From Botryosphaeria dothidea (taxonomy: Eukaryota; Ascomycota; Dothideomycetes; Botryosphaeriales; Botryosphaeriaceae): DNA of 64,000 bases. The notes below the pieces were generated by a model. That model worked only from the letters and a program-made list of their open reading frames with translations, was not told the origin of the DNA and did no database searches. The translations under genes were made by a program, and so were the position numbers. Shown piece after piece: positions 48,829 through 60,847 of the stretch; within the stretch, counting starts at the first letter, position 1; every line of letters starts with the position of its first letter. The stretch is from positions 5,580,001 to 5,644,000 of the forward strand of contig WWBZ02000001.1 of the NCBI GenBank assembly GCA_011503125.2, read 5' to 3'.

Positions 48829-49805
48829 GGAAGTTCTTAGAAAACTAGGGGAGTATATTCTCCTAGGGGACTTTAACCTCTACTATCCTATCTAGAGAGA
48901 TATAACCTCCCTAATATACTATACCCTAGCGAATAACCTAATTAAGATAGCTATTATAGCTAATCTTAACCTAGCTCTTCTAAAAAGTACTATTACTAGA
49001 CGAGATAGTAGTAACGAGAGTACTCTAGACCTTATCTTTATATTACGGTAGCTAGAGAAGAGAATTCTTAGCTATAGAGTTAGCTAGAAGCTCGAATTAT
49101 TCTCTAACTACCTACCTATCCTTACTATACTTAATTTTTCTTCTACCTCCGTAGAACTACGCTCTCTAAGACTCTAGTAGAAGAAAGTATACTAGAAGAG
49201 AACTAATAATATACTCTAATTAAAGCTCGAATACCTTAAAGTAGCCCCTCTTAATACTAAAGTAGATCTAGATTACTTTACTATACTACTCTAGAAGGCT
49301 ATCTAAAGAATAATCTAGGAGACTATTCTAGTAGCGAGACTCTCGCCCTAGACCTCTATATAATAGATAAAAAAGTATTCGGACTTAGTATACTAGGCTA
49401 GAGTAGCTAGAAGAAAGTAGACGGCTATAGAAAGAGAGGAGGACTAGATAGTATACTAAACTATTACTAATAGTAAGAAGAGGTAGATTAGAAGAGATAG
49501 AATAAAAGTATAGCGTAGAATAGTAGCTAAGATTACTTCGGACCTATCTATACTCTAAAAGCTCTTAAAGTAAGTAAGAATAAGGATACTAAAACCTCTA
49601 GCCCTATCTTAGTTTCTACTCCTCTAGGAAGTAGATAAATAACTATATTACGATAACTAGTCTAAGGTAGAAATTCTTACTAACTAGTTCTTTCTACCTT
49701 TTAGGGCTACCGATCTCTTAGATCTAAATAGATATATATATCTAGTACTAGTAGAGATTCCCTAAGACCTTACTAAAGAGTAGATTCTCTATACTATTAA
49801 AAAGC
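48829..49805 (+). mobile_element. Tad-like LINE copy b, segment 2 (endonuclease to start of reverse transcriptase)
   Basis: It continues the LINE from segment 1: the join ctaccggaag/ttcttagaaaac matches the uninterrupted copy e at about 62,790. LLGDFNL-like sequence of the endonuclease is seen at 48,850-48,890. It runs to the insertion of chromovirus copy 3 within the N-terminal part of the reverse transcriptase. Confidence 0.85.
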
Positions 49806-50055
49806 TATTACGGTTTAAACCCTAAGGGTGCCTTAGATAGATCCTGCGGCGAGACCTTGGGTTAAGAGGACCCTAAAGCTTAACGAAGCTTAATAAGAAA
49901 ACCCTGCAACTCGCTACTAGTAAAAGGGACTCTAGAGAGATATATAAGCAGCGCTATCTTACTTAAACCTTTCTTCCTTTTCTCTTTAGCTTAGTCTTCT
50001 CGTAGATAGTAATACCACTATATTTCCGCGAGTACACCGGATATAAGCTATTATA
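49806..50055 (+). repeat. 5' LTR of chromovirus copy 3
   Basis: 250 bp, TATTACGG to CTATTATA. More T/A-converted at its edges than its partner. Confidence 0.9.
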
Positions 50056-53000
50056 TTAGACTAAGCTTATCCCTTTTCCTCTATACGCTATAGCTCCCAC
50101 GTAAGCACTGCATCCTTATTCCCCTTTCCTCCGTGCGCCAAAGCTCTTACGTAAGCACGGCTTCTCTTTATCTAAGTTACCTAAGTCACCTAAGGAATAG
50201 GATAGTAGCTAGGCTCGTTACTAGTTAACTATACCTGGGAAATCGTTTAAGAAGGTGTCCGTATAGGCACTTAAGAAGGTTCCCGAAGGAAGCCCTTTAA
50301 TAAAACGACAGCGTAGCGTTTAAGAAGGCACGAAGAAGTTCCTAAAAGAAGATCTAAAAGGGAGATCTTAGAGAGGGCACCTAAGAAGACACCTAAGAAG
50401 ACGCTTAAGAAGACACCTAAAGACGCGTCCTAGAATAGACGACTAACTAATAGATAAACCGTAAGAGGCCCCGCAGCGCGAACAAGAGGACCCACCGTAA
50501 TAGGCGAACCAACTATTCACAATAGTTACTCAGCTACAGGCACGAATAGATAGCCAGGCTACTATACCAACAATAAGGCAGCCTAGCGTAGGAACAGCTA
50601 CGTCCACCCCGACGGCTTAAGTACAAACCCTACCAACCGTAATTACTAAAGCGGTTACTTAAGCGCTTACGGCAAGTCAAAGGCTAAGAAAAATTCTACC
50701 CGAGCTAGTAGAATTTAAAGGAGAACGAAAGGAGCTAGAAGCCTGGATTGATTAAGCAAATCAGAAACTTCGAATCGATTACGTAAGCTACCTAGAAACG
50801 ATATAAGCAGCGTTGCTATTCAACCAGCTACGAGGAACCGCGCTTACCTACTTACAACTATAGTAGAGATCCTTAAGCCAGACGGCTATAACCTAGGACC
50901 TATTCGAATAGCTAAGGGCCGTATTTGGCGACCTATATCGCGAGGAAAAAGCACGTCGCGAGCTCCGAGCCCTATATTAAAAAGGTGGCCCCTTTAGAGA
51001 ACACTTTGTAAAGTTCCGCCACCTAATACTTAAATCTAGCAAAAGTACTACATAGGACGATAAGCAAAAGAAAGACTCTCTTTAGAACTTAATTAGCTAG
51101 GAACTAAAAGACCGACTAGTTAGCAAGAGCTTAGAAGATCTTACGTTCCACGAATTTACTAACTTACTAGCTAGAACTAGTAACGATATAGAGGCTATTA
51201 ATAAGGCTAAGAAGTTAGTTATACGAAGTAGGTATCAAGGAAGGAGAAGTCTAAGTCCTTAAACCGATAAGAGATCTACTCGATCAATAACGACTACCAG
51301 ACCTACTACGTATCTAAAGCCTCTTTAAAACGACCAAATAGACTAGGAACCAACAGGCCTAGCCAAAGCCGTACTAACCCGGAGAGCTAAATAGGTAACT
51401 TAAGATAAGATTAACCGACGTCGTTAGAATAGACTTTGCACGCGTTATAGTGCTTTAGAACACTAGAAGCATATATGCCCTTATACGCCTACCCGTCGCC
51501 CAGCTTAAGCTGCTAGTATTAGACAGTCGGAGCAGGAAGTTCCTCCGCAATTAGAGGAGGACACTAAAGTATTAGAGGTTAATAAGAATTCGGAAAAAGA
51601 GTAGCTCCTAATAAAATTCGCCGTTAGGAGCGAAAGGAGTAAAATAAGCTTTAAGTAGATTGGAAGCAATTCGAGAATAAGCATATAGAAAAACCACCTT
51701 TCTTAGTTTCAGTACTTATTAATAAGGAGATCTCTACTTAAACCCTTATTAATTCTAGGTGCTTATCCTATAGCTTTATCGATACTCGATTCGCTCGAAG
51801 ATATAAACTCCAGCGTATCCCTATCCGACCAAGACAAATCTAGTTAGTTAATACTATTACCGACTCCTAGATTACCGAAGTAGCAATTACCGAGATCGAT
51901 ATCGGCGGACACTAAACGAAAAGAGCTTACTTCTATATAGCTCCAAGGATTAAAGGCTATAAAGTTATTCTTAGCTTACTATAGTTAGTAAAAGAGAGAG
52001 CAGAACTAGATATAGAAAAACAAATCCTTAGATTTAAGGACTCTGGCCTAGTAGTACAAAGCCAGAGAGAGAGAAAAGAACTCGACTATAGAAGGGTCGG
52101 AGCCGCTAGGTTCCGCCTTCTTACGAGGAAGAAACGACTCGGTTACTAGGTTTTCTCAGTAAGTCTAGCTAATATTAATAAAGCACTTGCTAAGAAGAAG
52201 CATACGGACCTAAGGACGAAACTACCAGCCTAGTTAGATAAACGGTTTCTCGATACCTTCGATAGAAGTAAGGCCGACAAGTTACCTCCACACCGACCTA
52301 GAATCGATTATTAGATTAAGCTTAAGAAAGATAAGAATAGGAGGATACTAGTGGCCCCATAGGGACCCTTATATAACATATCCAGAGACGAACTACTAGT
52401 ACTCCGGAAAACGCTTATAGAGCTACTCGATAAAGGCTTTATCCGTATAAGCAATTCTCCAGCCGCAGCGCCAGTCCTCTTTATAAAGAAACTAGGTAGA
52501 GGCTTACGATTCTATTATAACTACCGAGCCCTTAATTAACTTATACGGAAGGATCGATATCCACTACCTCTTATCTAGGAGACCCTTAACCGGATTAGTA
52601 AGGCAAGATAGTTTACGAAACTCGATATAATCGCAGCATTTAATAAGATTCGGGTTAAACCAGGAGATAAATAGCTTACAGCCTTTCGAACCCGCTTTAG
52701 ACTATTTAAGTGGCTTGTTACTCCCTTTAGACTAGCTAATACACCAAGCACCTTTTAACGATATATCAACTAGACCCTACAGGACTTCCTAGACGACTTC
52801 GTATCGGCTTATATCGATAATATACTTATTTTTACCGAGGGATCCCGTACCTAACACCGAGAGCACGTAACTAAGGTTCTCGAAAAGCTACAAGCAGCGG
52901 GACTACAGCTTAATATCGATAAGTACGAATTCGAGGTTCAGTCAACAAAGTATCTTGGATTTATTATCGAAGCTAGGAAAGATATCCGTATGGACCTAGC

Positions 53001-55361
53001 TAAGGTAAAAGCTATTTAGGAATAGGAAACACCAACTACAGTTAAAGGAGTACTTAGATTCCTTAGCTTTGCGAACTTCTACCGGCGCTTTATTAATAAA
53101 TACTCGAAGACTACGGCTCCGTTATATACACTTATAAAGAAAGACGTTCCGTTCTATTAGATAGAAGGAGCAGAAAGAGCGTTTCGAAAGCTAAAGAAGG
53201 CCTTTATCACGGCACCAATCCTTGCCCAATTTGACCCGGACCGAAAGACAATCCTCGAGACTAACTCCTCAGGATACTATACAGGAGGAATTTTATCCTA
53301 ATACGATGACAATAGAGTGCTCCGGCCAGTTGCCTACTTCTTAAAGAAGAACTCGCCAGCAGAGTGCAACTACGAGATCTACGATAAGGAGCTCCTTACG
53401 ATTATTAAGTGTCTTCAGCAGTAGGATACAGAGCTACGAAGCGTAAAAGAATTCAAGATTATTACGGACCATAAGAATCTCGAATACTTTATAATAGTCC
53501 GACGGCTCTCTAAGAGGCAAATAAGATGGCAGCTAATTCTAAGCCGATTCAACTTTACTATTGCTTACCGTCCAGGCAAGCTTAGGGCTTAGCCTAACGC
53601 ACTTACACGAAGAGACTAAGACTTACTAGTATCTTAAGATAATAAGAGGCTTTAATATCGTGTCGTACGACTCTTAAGCCTAGATAAGGTTTAAGCCAAC
53701 TATTAGAGAGTTTTAGCAACACCAGTGTAAACAAGACGACAAGCTATAACCGAACAAGGAGCAGACGAACAAGCAGATAAACCAGCAGATAAACTAGTAG
53801 ACGAACCATTAGACAGATCTATAGACGAACTAGTATACGAATAAGGAGCAACGTTAATCGAAGACTATTTACGGCAGCTCTAGCAAGAGGCAAAAGCAGC
53901 GGATCCGGACCATGGACGTCTTATAACAGCAGTAAGAGAGGGTAGAAGAACGCTACCAAACGATTTAGAAGAACTAGTTAAGCTCTTAATTGCTGATTGC
54001 TCCTTAAATAATTAAGGAGAGTTGCTGTTCCGTAGCAGACGTTAGGTACTAAACTACGAGCCTTTAAGAACTAAGCTAATCTAGATACTCCACGATTTAA
54101 TAATAGTAGTTCATCCTAGACGCACTAGAATAATAGCCCTTATCGCAAGACAGTTCTTCTAGCCGAACTTCGTATCTAATATACGTAGATTCGTACGTAA
54201 CTATAACGTCTGCGAAAGAACTAGAGTCTAGAGAGACCGTAAATAAGGACTACTACGGCCGTTACCAGTACTAAACCGTTAGTAGAGAGAGATCTTAGTC
54301 GACTTTATTGGACCGCTACCCGAGAGCCAAGGATGTCGGATGCTTATAGTTATTACTGATCGATTAGGTAAAGGAGTTATCCTTGAGGCCTGTAAGGATA
54401 TTAAAGCAGAAACAGTTGCTAGGATATTTATTCGCTGCTTCTACCGCCACTATAGAGTCCCAACCGCTATTATCTCTAACCGGGGAAGCTAATTTATTAG
54501 CCAGCTATGGAAGAGGGTTTGCTAATTACTTAGGATCGAAAGACGAATCTCAACAGCCTACCATCTAGAAATAGATAGATTAACGGAGCGTGCGAACACC
54601 GAGATAGAAAGGAAGCTCTGCCGGATGGTTAACTACGCGCAAGATAACTGGGTTAACTAGTTGCCAGCAACAGAGCTTGCTATAAATGGCCAAGAATCCT
54701 CATCGATAGGTGTTAGCCCCTTCTTCCTCTCTCATGAATACCACCTCGAGCCACTATAGTTATTCGAGGATCCTTAACTAGTCCCGAACCCTATATCACT
54801 AATATAAAAAGGAGAAGTAATCGTAGCAAAGATTAAAGAGATAACCGAATAGGCAGAAGCATCAATGGCGAACGCACAACAGGATTAGGAGACCCAAGCA
54901 AATCGACATAGGAACCCATTACCAGCGTATAAAGTAGGGGATAAAGTCTAGCTAAATCTTAAGAATATACGAACGGACCGCCTAAGCCGGAAGCTTAATG
55001 ATCGAGCAGTAAAGTTCACAGTTATCGAGGTCATTAGCCCTCATAGCTATAAACTAGACGTACCAACTAGGATACATAACGTCTTCAACGTCGATCTCTT
55101 ACGCCCAGCTAGAATAGATCCTTTACCAAGCCAAGAACAGGACGATTATTAACCACTAGCTATACTCGTTAATGGAGAAGAAGAATAGAGGGTTAAAGCT
55201 ATCTTAGGTGAAAAACTAGGAAGACGGCCAGGCTAGCGGAAACGGTAGAAACTCTATTAAGTTAAGTAGAGAGGATACGCGCGGCCAACTTGGGAACCAG
55301 CAAGCGCTTTAGAAGATACTAAAGCCCTAGAGACCTACCTTTAAAGCCGGGAGGGGGATAA

Positions 55362-55611
55362 TATTACGGTTTAAACCCTAAGGGTGCCTTGGATGGATCC
55401 TGCGGCGAGACCTTAGGTTAAGAGGACCCTAAAGCTCAACGAAGCTTAACAAGAAAACCCTACAACTCGCTACTAGTAAAAGGGACTCTAGAGAGATATA
55501 TAAGTAGCGCTATCTTACTTAAACCTTTCTTCCTTTTCTCTTTAGCTTAGTCTTCTCGTAGATAGTAATACCACTATATTTCCGCGAGTGCACCGAATAT
55601 AAGCCATCACA
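55362..55611 (+). repeat. 3' LTR of chromovirus copy 3
   Basis: 250 bp, ends CCATCACA with the terminal CA preserved. The differences from the 5' LTR that I see are C/T or G/A. Confidence 0.9.
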
Positions 55612-57854
55612 TAAAAAGCTTCCTCTAGATAAGATACTAGGCCTAGATAAGATTACTAATAGGTTTCTAAAGTAATACGCTAAGATACTAAGGGAACTTC
55701 TTACTAGGCTCTTCTAGAAATATCTTATACTTAGATACTATTCTAGATAGTTTAAAAGCTTTATTACCGTAGTTCTTAGGAAACTATAGAGAGACGACTA
55801 TACTAAAGCTAAGTTATTTAGGTTAATTACTTTACTTAATACGCTAGAGAAGCTACTTAAGAGAATTATAGTAGATAGAATCTTCTAGGCTACTAAAGTA
55901 TACGGCCTACTTTCTAATATATAGATAGGAGCTAGAAGAAATAGATCCGTAGTAGTAGCTCTTAACCTACTTATAGAATAGATCTATACTATCTAGGTAT
56001 AAGATCTAGGGCTAGTAGTTTTAATTCTTAGCCTAGATATCTTAGAAGTATATAACTACGTATCTTATAAAAGGCTTCTCTATAATATAAGAATAGTAAA
56101 ACTTCTAGAATAGGTAGAAAGATTTACCCGATCCTTTCTATAGGACCGTACTACTTAGCTATCCTTTAGAGACTTTACTAGTCTACTAATCTAGATCTTA
56201 ACCGGGATTTCCTAGGAATCTTTACTATCGCCGATACTCTACCTATTCTTTACTTCTAATCTACTTATATAGCTACGTAGAAGTAATACCTTCTTTCTTA
56301 GATTCGTTAATAATACTAATATTCTAATCTTTAGTAGATCTATAGAATAGAACTATAGAATACTAGAGAGAGTAAATTAAATTTACGAGTACTAAGTAGC
56401 TATCTACGGGTTAGCTTTCTCGCCCGATAAGTATTACCTTACTTATTTTATAAGAAAACTAAGGAGATTTAATATAGTAGTAGGGATCCGTATTCCTAGA
56501 TTTACTAGATATCTAGAGCCGATAATTAAGATTCTAGAAGTCTACGTAGATAATAAGCTTAGATAGAGATCCTATATTAGAGAAATAGGAGCTAAGGTAA
56601 TTAAATAGTATATATCTCTCTCTAAACTCGCGGCGTCTACCTAGAGAGCCTTATTTATTAAAGCCCGTTATATCTATACGGCCGTAGTAAGGCTAGTTCT
56701 TACCTACGGCTATAGGGTATAGTATATTCTAGAGGGAATCCTAGAGTAGAGAAAAATAACTATCTAGCTACTAAAGAAGATCTAAAACTAGTGCCTACGT
56801 ACTATCTTAGGGGCGTATAAGTTAACTAGTATATAAACCTTAGAGTATAAGATAGGGATTCCCCTACTCTTACTATACCTAGACGAACTAGTACTAGCCT
56901 AGGCTATTAGAGCTAGGAATAGCTTAGTCGCGATAGTAGTAGAGGAAACTTACTAGAGTATTAAATAGATAGCTCGGGCTACTCTAAGTACTAGAGGCGC
57001 TACTAGCCCTACTAAAAGAACCCTACTTAGAAAAAAGGCAAACTTACTCCTTAACTACTATCTCTCTATCTACTAGAGTCTTCCGAAGCGAATAAAGCTA
57101 CGTATAGTATATAGAAATAAGTAGAAGGAGAGATAGATAAAATTTACTAGCTAGGGAAGATAAGATAAGCTAGTAGCCTAAAGTATATAGTAGAACCTAA
57201 AAATTAGATAAATCTATAGCGAACTATCTAAGCTATAGAGTATACTCGCTACTCTACTACGTATAGAGTATATTAGACTAGAGGACTTCCTCTTAAGACG
57301 TAAGGTACTAGGGCACTCTAGTTCTATCTATCTATACGGCTAGTATAGATAAACCCTAAAGTATATCCTCCTCTTCTACTTCTACTTCTAATAAAGTAGG
57401 ATATAGATACTCTAAAGAGTAGGGACTACGGACTACTACTCTCTTCTCTTAATAAAGAAGGAGATTAAAGTAGTAATAGACTAGTTCTTACGCTTAGGGC
57501 TACTTAAGTAATTTAGCCTAGTAAGAGAACTAATATAGAAAGATAACTAGGAAGAGGAACTAGGAGAATAACTAGAACTACTAGGACTACTAGAACCCGG
57601 ATAACTATAAGGATAAGAACTAAAGAGATAGGTCTAGTAGATAAATATAGGGCTACTATAGTAGCCGCTACTAGTAAGAAGAAAAAATAAGAACTAGTAT
57701 AGAATAGTATATCTAGAGAGAGAGGAGGGGTTTTTACTAGGCGAAAAGATTTTCCTCCTCGTATAAAATAACTATAGATAGCTAGCCCCGTATAGACCCG
57801 TAAGAAAGCTATATCGGGAAGAAATAAATTTATCTATCTATCTATTTATCTATA
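55612..57854 (+). mobile_element. Tad-like LINE copy b, segment 3 (reverse transcriptase to 3' tail)
   Basis: It resumes at taaaaagcttcctc. The LINE reverse transcriptase is readable between stops: KITNRFLK near the start, LSPILYLFF at about 56,220-56,260 and RFVNNTNILIF at about 56,300-56,335, where the usual catalytic Asp pair now reads Asn-Asn. The 3' end (57,775-57,825) is followed by an A/T stretch and a (TATC)n tail at about 57,829-57,854. Removing the two gypsy insertions, LINE b is about 5.2 kb and complete from 5' end to tail. Confidence 0.85.
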
Positions 57855-57970
57855 TTAACTACTTCGCGGCTATAGTTATCTTAAGTACTATTTTAGAACT
57901 CGCGAAGTCTAGAAGAGTTCTTAGGGCCCTCTTCTAGCGCCGTAGCTTAGAGTCGATTTTTTAGTATAGT
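57855..57970 (-). mobile_element. Inverted LINE 5' end, fragment f
   Basis: 116 bp of the LINE 5' end in reverse orientation, directly after the tail of LINE b. It ends at the LINE 5' terminus next to gypsy C. It breaks at the same LINE position (gtagttaatatag) where SINE copy 1 entered LINE c. Confidence 0.75.
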
Positions 57971-60847
57971 TATATTTTTCTAGTTAATAATAGTAGAGAC
58001 TTTTTCTAGGTCTATTTTAATTCCGTTTATACTAATAATAAGGCCGAGGTACTTAACTAATCTAATATTAAATTCGTATTTATTAAGGTCGAGTTAGAGA
58101 CTACGGTCCTTTAGTCGTTAGAGGACTTTATTAATATTTTTAGCGTATTTATCCTTCTTTTTACTATAGATAAGAATATTATCTAGGTACGCTATATAAA
58201 ACTTATCTAGGTATTCGAGTATAAAATTATTAATATAGCTCTAAAAGGTGCCTAGCGTATTATAGAGCCTAAAGAGTATAACTAAGTATTCGTACTAACT
58301 AAAGCGAGTATTAAAAGCGGTAAGGTACTTATAGCCTTCCTTAATTCGGATCCGGTTAAAGATATAGATAACGTCGAGTTTTATAAAGATCTTAGCCTTA
58401 CTAAGCTAGGTAAGGATTTTATTAATATATAGGATTAGATATCGGTTCTTCTTAGTAATAGCGTTTAGAGCTCTATAGTCGATATAGACCCTAAGTCCTT
58501 CTCCTAGCTTTCTAATAATAAGTAGAGATACGGTATAGTCCGAAGAGCTAGGGCGAATAAACCCTTTTTCGAGATATTCGTTAATATATTTCTTAACCGC
58601 TTCGTTTTCTTATTAAGATATTAGACGGTAGCTTTTTATATAAGGAGGTTTATAGTTAGATTTAAGCTTAATTTTATAGTCTTCTTTCTAGTAAGGAGGG
58701 AGTATATCCGCTTCTATCTTATTCTAGAGTTCTTTAATCTAATAGTATTCCTTCGGTAGCCGGGCAAGACGTTCTTCTCGTCTATATATTTTCTTTCTAT
58801 TTATAAACTTTTAAAAGTCGTCTTCTCTAGTTATAGCTACGCTAGTATTTATAGTAGGTTCCGTAGGCGTATAGTAGTATTCTTTATATCTAGGAAGTAA
58901 TACTAAGTAGAAGAGTATAGATATAGAATATAGATAGATAGATAGATAAATTTAATTAAGCTAATTTAGCTCCCCGAAGGGTCTATATAGCTATAGCTAT
59001 CTATAAGGGTATATAGAAGGGGAAACCGTAGCTACTTTCTTAGAATAGCCCGGGTAAAAACCTTCCTTATCTATAATAGTAGTATCCGTAGATACTCTAT
59101 TTAGTATAGTTTTTTCTATATACTAGTAGCGATATCTAAAGTAGAAAGAGTAGCTAAGAGGAAGAGAAACTATAGAGAGAGGTAACTATAAATCTTAAGA
59201 CTAAGCCGTAAGAAGTCCCGGCTTACCTATTTATAAGCGCTAGTAAAGCGCTCTTAAAATTTATTTTTAGAAGCGCCTAGCTAGCCCTTCTCCCCCTTAT
59301 TACCGCTAGAGAGAACGCGGGTACGTATACTTTTATAGTAGGACGTATATACTACTTATAGCCCACCCTAACTACCTATAGATTTTCCCCCTTATTACCG
59401 CTAGAGAGAACGCGGGTACGTATACTTTTAACGTAGGACGTATATACTACGAGTAGGTAAGCGGTCTAAGATTCGAACTTAGAATCTATACTACTCTAGA
59501 AAGACTAGGTTACCGTAGAAGTATACCCTACTAGTATACTACCCCGCTATATACGGGTTATAAGTACGTAACTATCCGTCTCTAAGAATTAGTAGATAGT
59601 CTTCTAGGTTAGTAATATAGTAGAGAAGTTATTCTTTATAAGAACTAATATTAATATCGACTAAAGAGGCGTAGGTAATATATTAAAAGAATATTCTATC
59701 TCCTAAAGTTATAGTAATCCGTTTAATAAGAGAGATCTTTATTATCTTATATACGCGAATAAAGGAGGTATCGATAAGCTTAGCTTAGCTTCTATTATTA
59801 ATAAGAGAACGTATATTACTACTAGCTACTATAGTATATATAATAAGATAGATTCTCTTAATTTTATACGCGCGATTATCTATTACGAAGTTTAATATCT
59901 TTATCTCTTTCTAACTACGACTAGCTAGCTACTCGCCTAGCTTCTTCTACTTATATAGTTCTAAGAGGCGACTTACTTCTAGGACTAGGAGTTTTCTAAC
60001 TCGCTATTAGAGTCGAGTTCCTTAATACTTTAGATATATATAAACCTAGCGCGGTTATTATTAAAATAATAGGTATTAGATATAAAGTAGCCTAAGCCTT
60101 TATAGCTACGATAGCGTTTCTATCTCGTTATTACGAGACGTTTCTCGTCTAATAGCTTTAAGGGTTTTAGCTTAGGCTTATACTATAGTCTAACCTAGTC
60201 TCTTAGTTTAGTAGTAGTAGATATACGGCTCTATTAGCTATCTTAGTTTATATTACCGCTTCTAGTTCTACTTTAGCGGCTAAGATTATCTTAAGTAGAT
60301 TTCTAGTTATAAATAGGCTTAGTACGATCTCTTTTAGAATTATTACTATTATTTATTCTTTTATTAGAACGGATATTTATAGACTTAATCTCTTAACGAC
60401 GATATTCGGCCTTATAAAGAGTTTCGAGTAGCTATTCGAGAGAGGTAAAGATAAGAGTAGCTACTAAGAGGGCTAAGCTAATAGAAATACTATTCTATAT
60501 CTTATCGATCTTCTCTTCTTTAGTTAGATTAATAAGAGACTAAAGTATATATAGGCGGGTGTAGTAGAAGTCTATCGTCTCTTTCTCGCTTTATTTAGTA
60601 AGAATAAGGTTATTAGTAGCTTTTTTCTTTACGATATCTATTCTATATATCTTTCCTAGCTTTTTTAAGAAATCTAGGGCTATCTAGTAGTTACTAATAT
60701 ACGGGCGTATTATAGTAGTAATTAAATTAGTAAGGCGAGAGTAGATATAGCGAATTATTAGCTTCTAATTTTCTTTAAAGAAGTCCTCTTCGACTTTAAG
60801 CTTAAAGATTATATTATTCTTAAAGTTAACGAAAGTATAGATATTAG
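57971..60847 (-). mobile_element. Ty3/gypsy element of family C (gag and 5' part of pol), RIP-mutated
   Basis: Read on the minus strand, gag-like sequence lies at about 60,100-60,840, and reverse transcriptase at about 58,030-58,720 ([35 protein letters not shown]). It is cut by LINE 5' ends on both sides and by SINE copy 2 in the middle. The reverse transcriptase differs from family B and from the chromovirus, so it is a third gypsy family. LTRs were not found in the window. Confidence 0.75.
58932..59548 (-). mobile_element. tRNA-derived SINE, copy 2, with an internal duplication
   Basis: The same SINE as copy 1: minus-strand start AGCGGGGTAGTATACTAG, box B core GTTCGAATC near 59,470, and tail (TATC)n at 58,932-58,950. 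It is about 90 bp longer because a segment around cgcgggtacgtatactttta is present twice (near 59,310-59,335 and 59,412-59,432). A clear target duplication was not found. Confidence 0.75.

Larger units (their letters stand above)
49806..55611 (+). mobile_element. Chromovirus-type Ty3/gypsy element, copy 3, complete with two LTRs and least RIP-mutated
   Basis: 5,806 bp, inserted in LINE b. LTRs: 49,806-50,055 and 55,362-55,611. Flanks share taaaaagc (49,798-49,805 and 55,612-55,619), longer than the 5 bp seen at copy 2. Long stretches still read as protein between stops: reverse transcriptase (about 52,400-52,950, YIDNILIFTEG), RNase H (about 53,260-53,600, TDHKNLEYF), integrase (about 54,300-55,150, TDRLGKG) and a chromodomain-like end (about 55,190-55,350: RGYARPTWEPA). 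CA and TG are more frequent than in copy 2. Stops (mostly TAG for Gln or Trp) prevent coding. Confidence 0.9.

Noticed and set aside
54383..54568. 61-codon plus-strand frame in the transposon tract
   Set aside because: It is out of frame with the integrase reading of chromovirus copy 3, and is a chance gap between stops.
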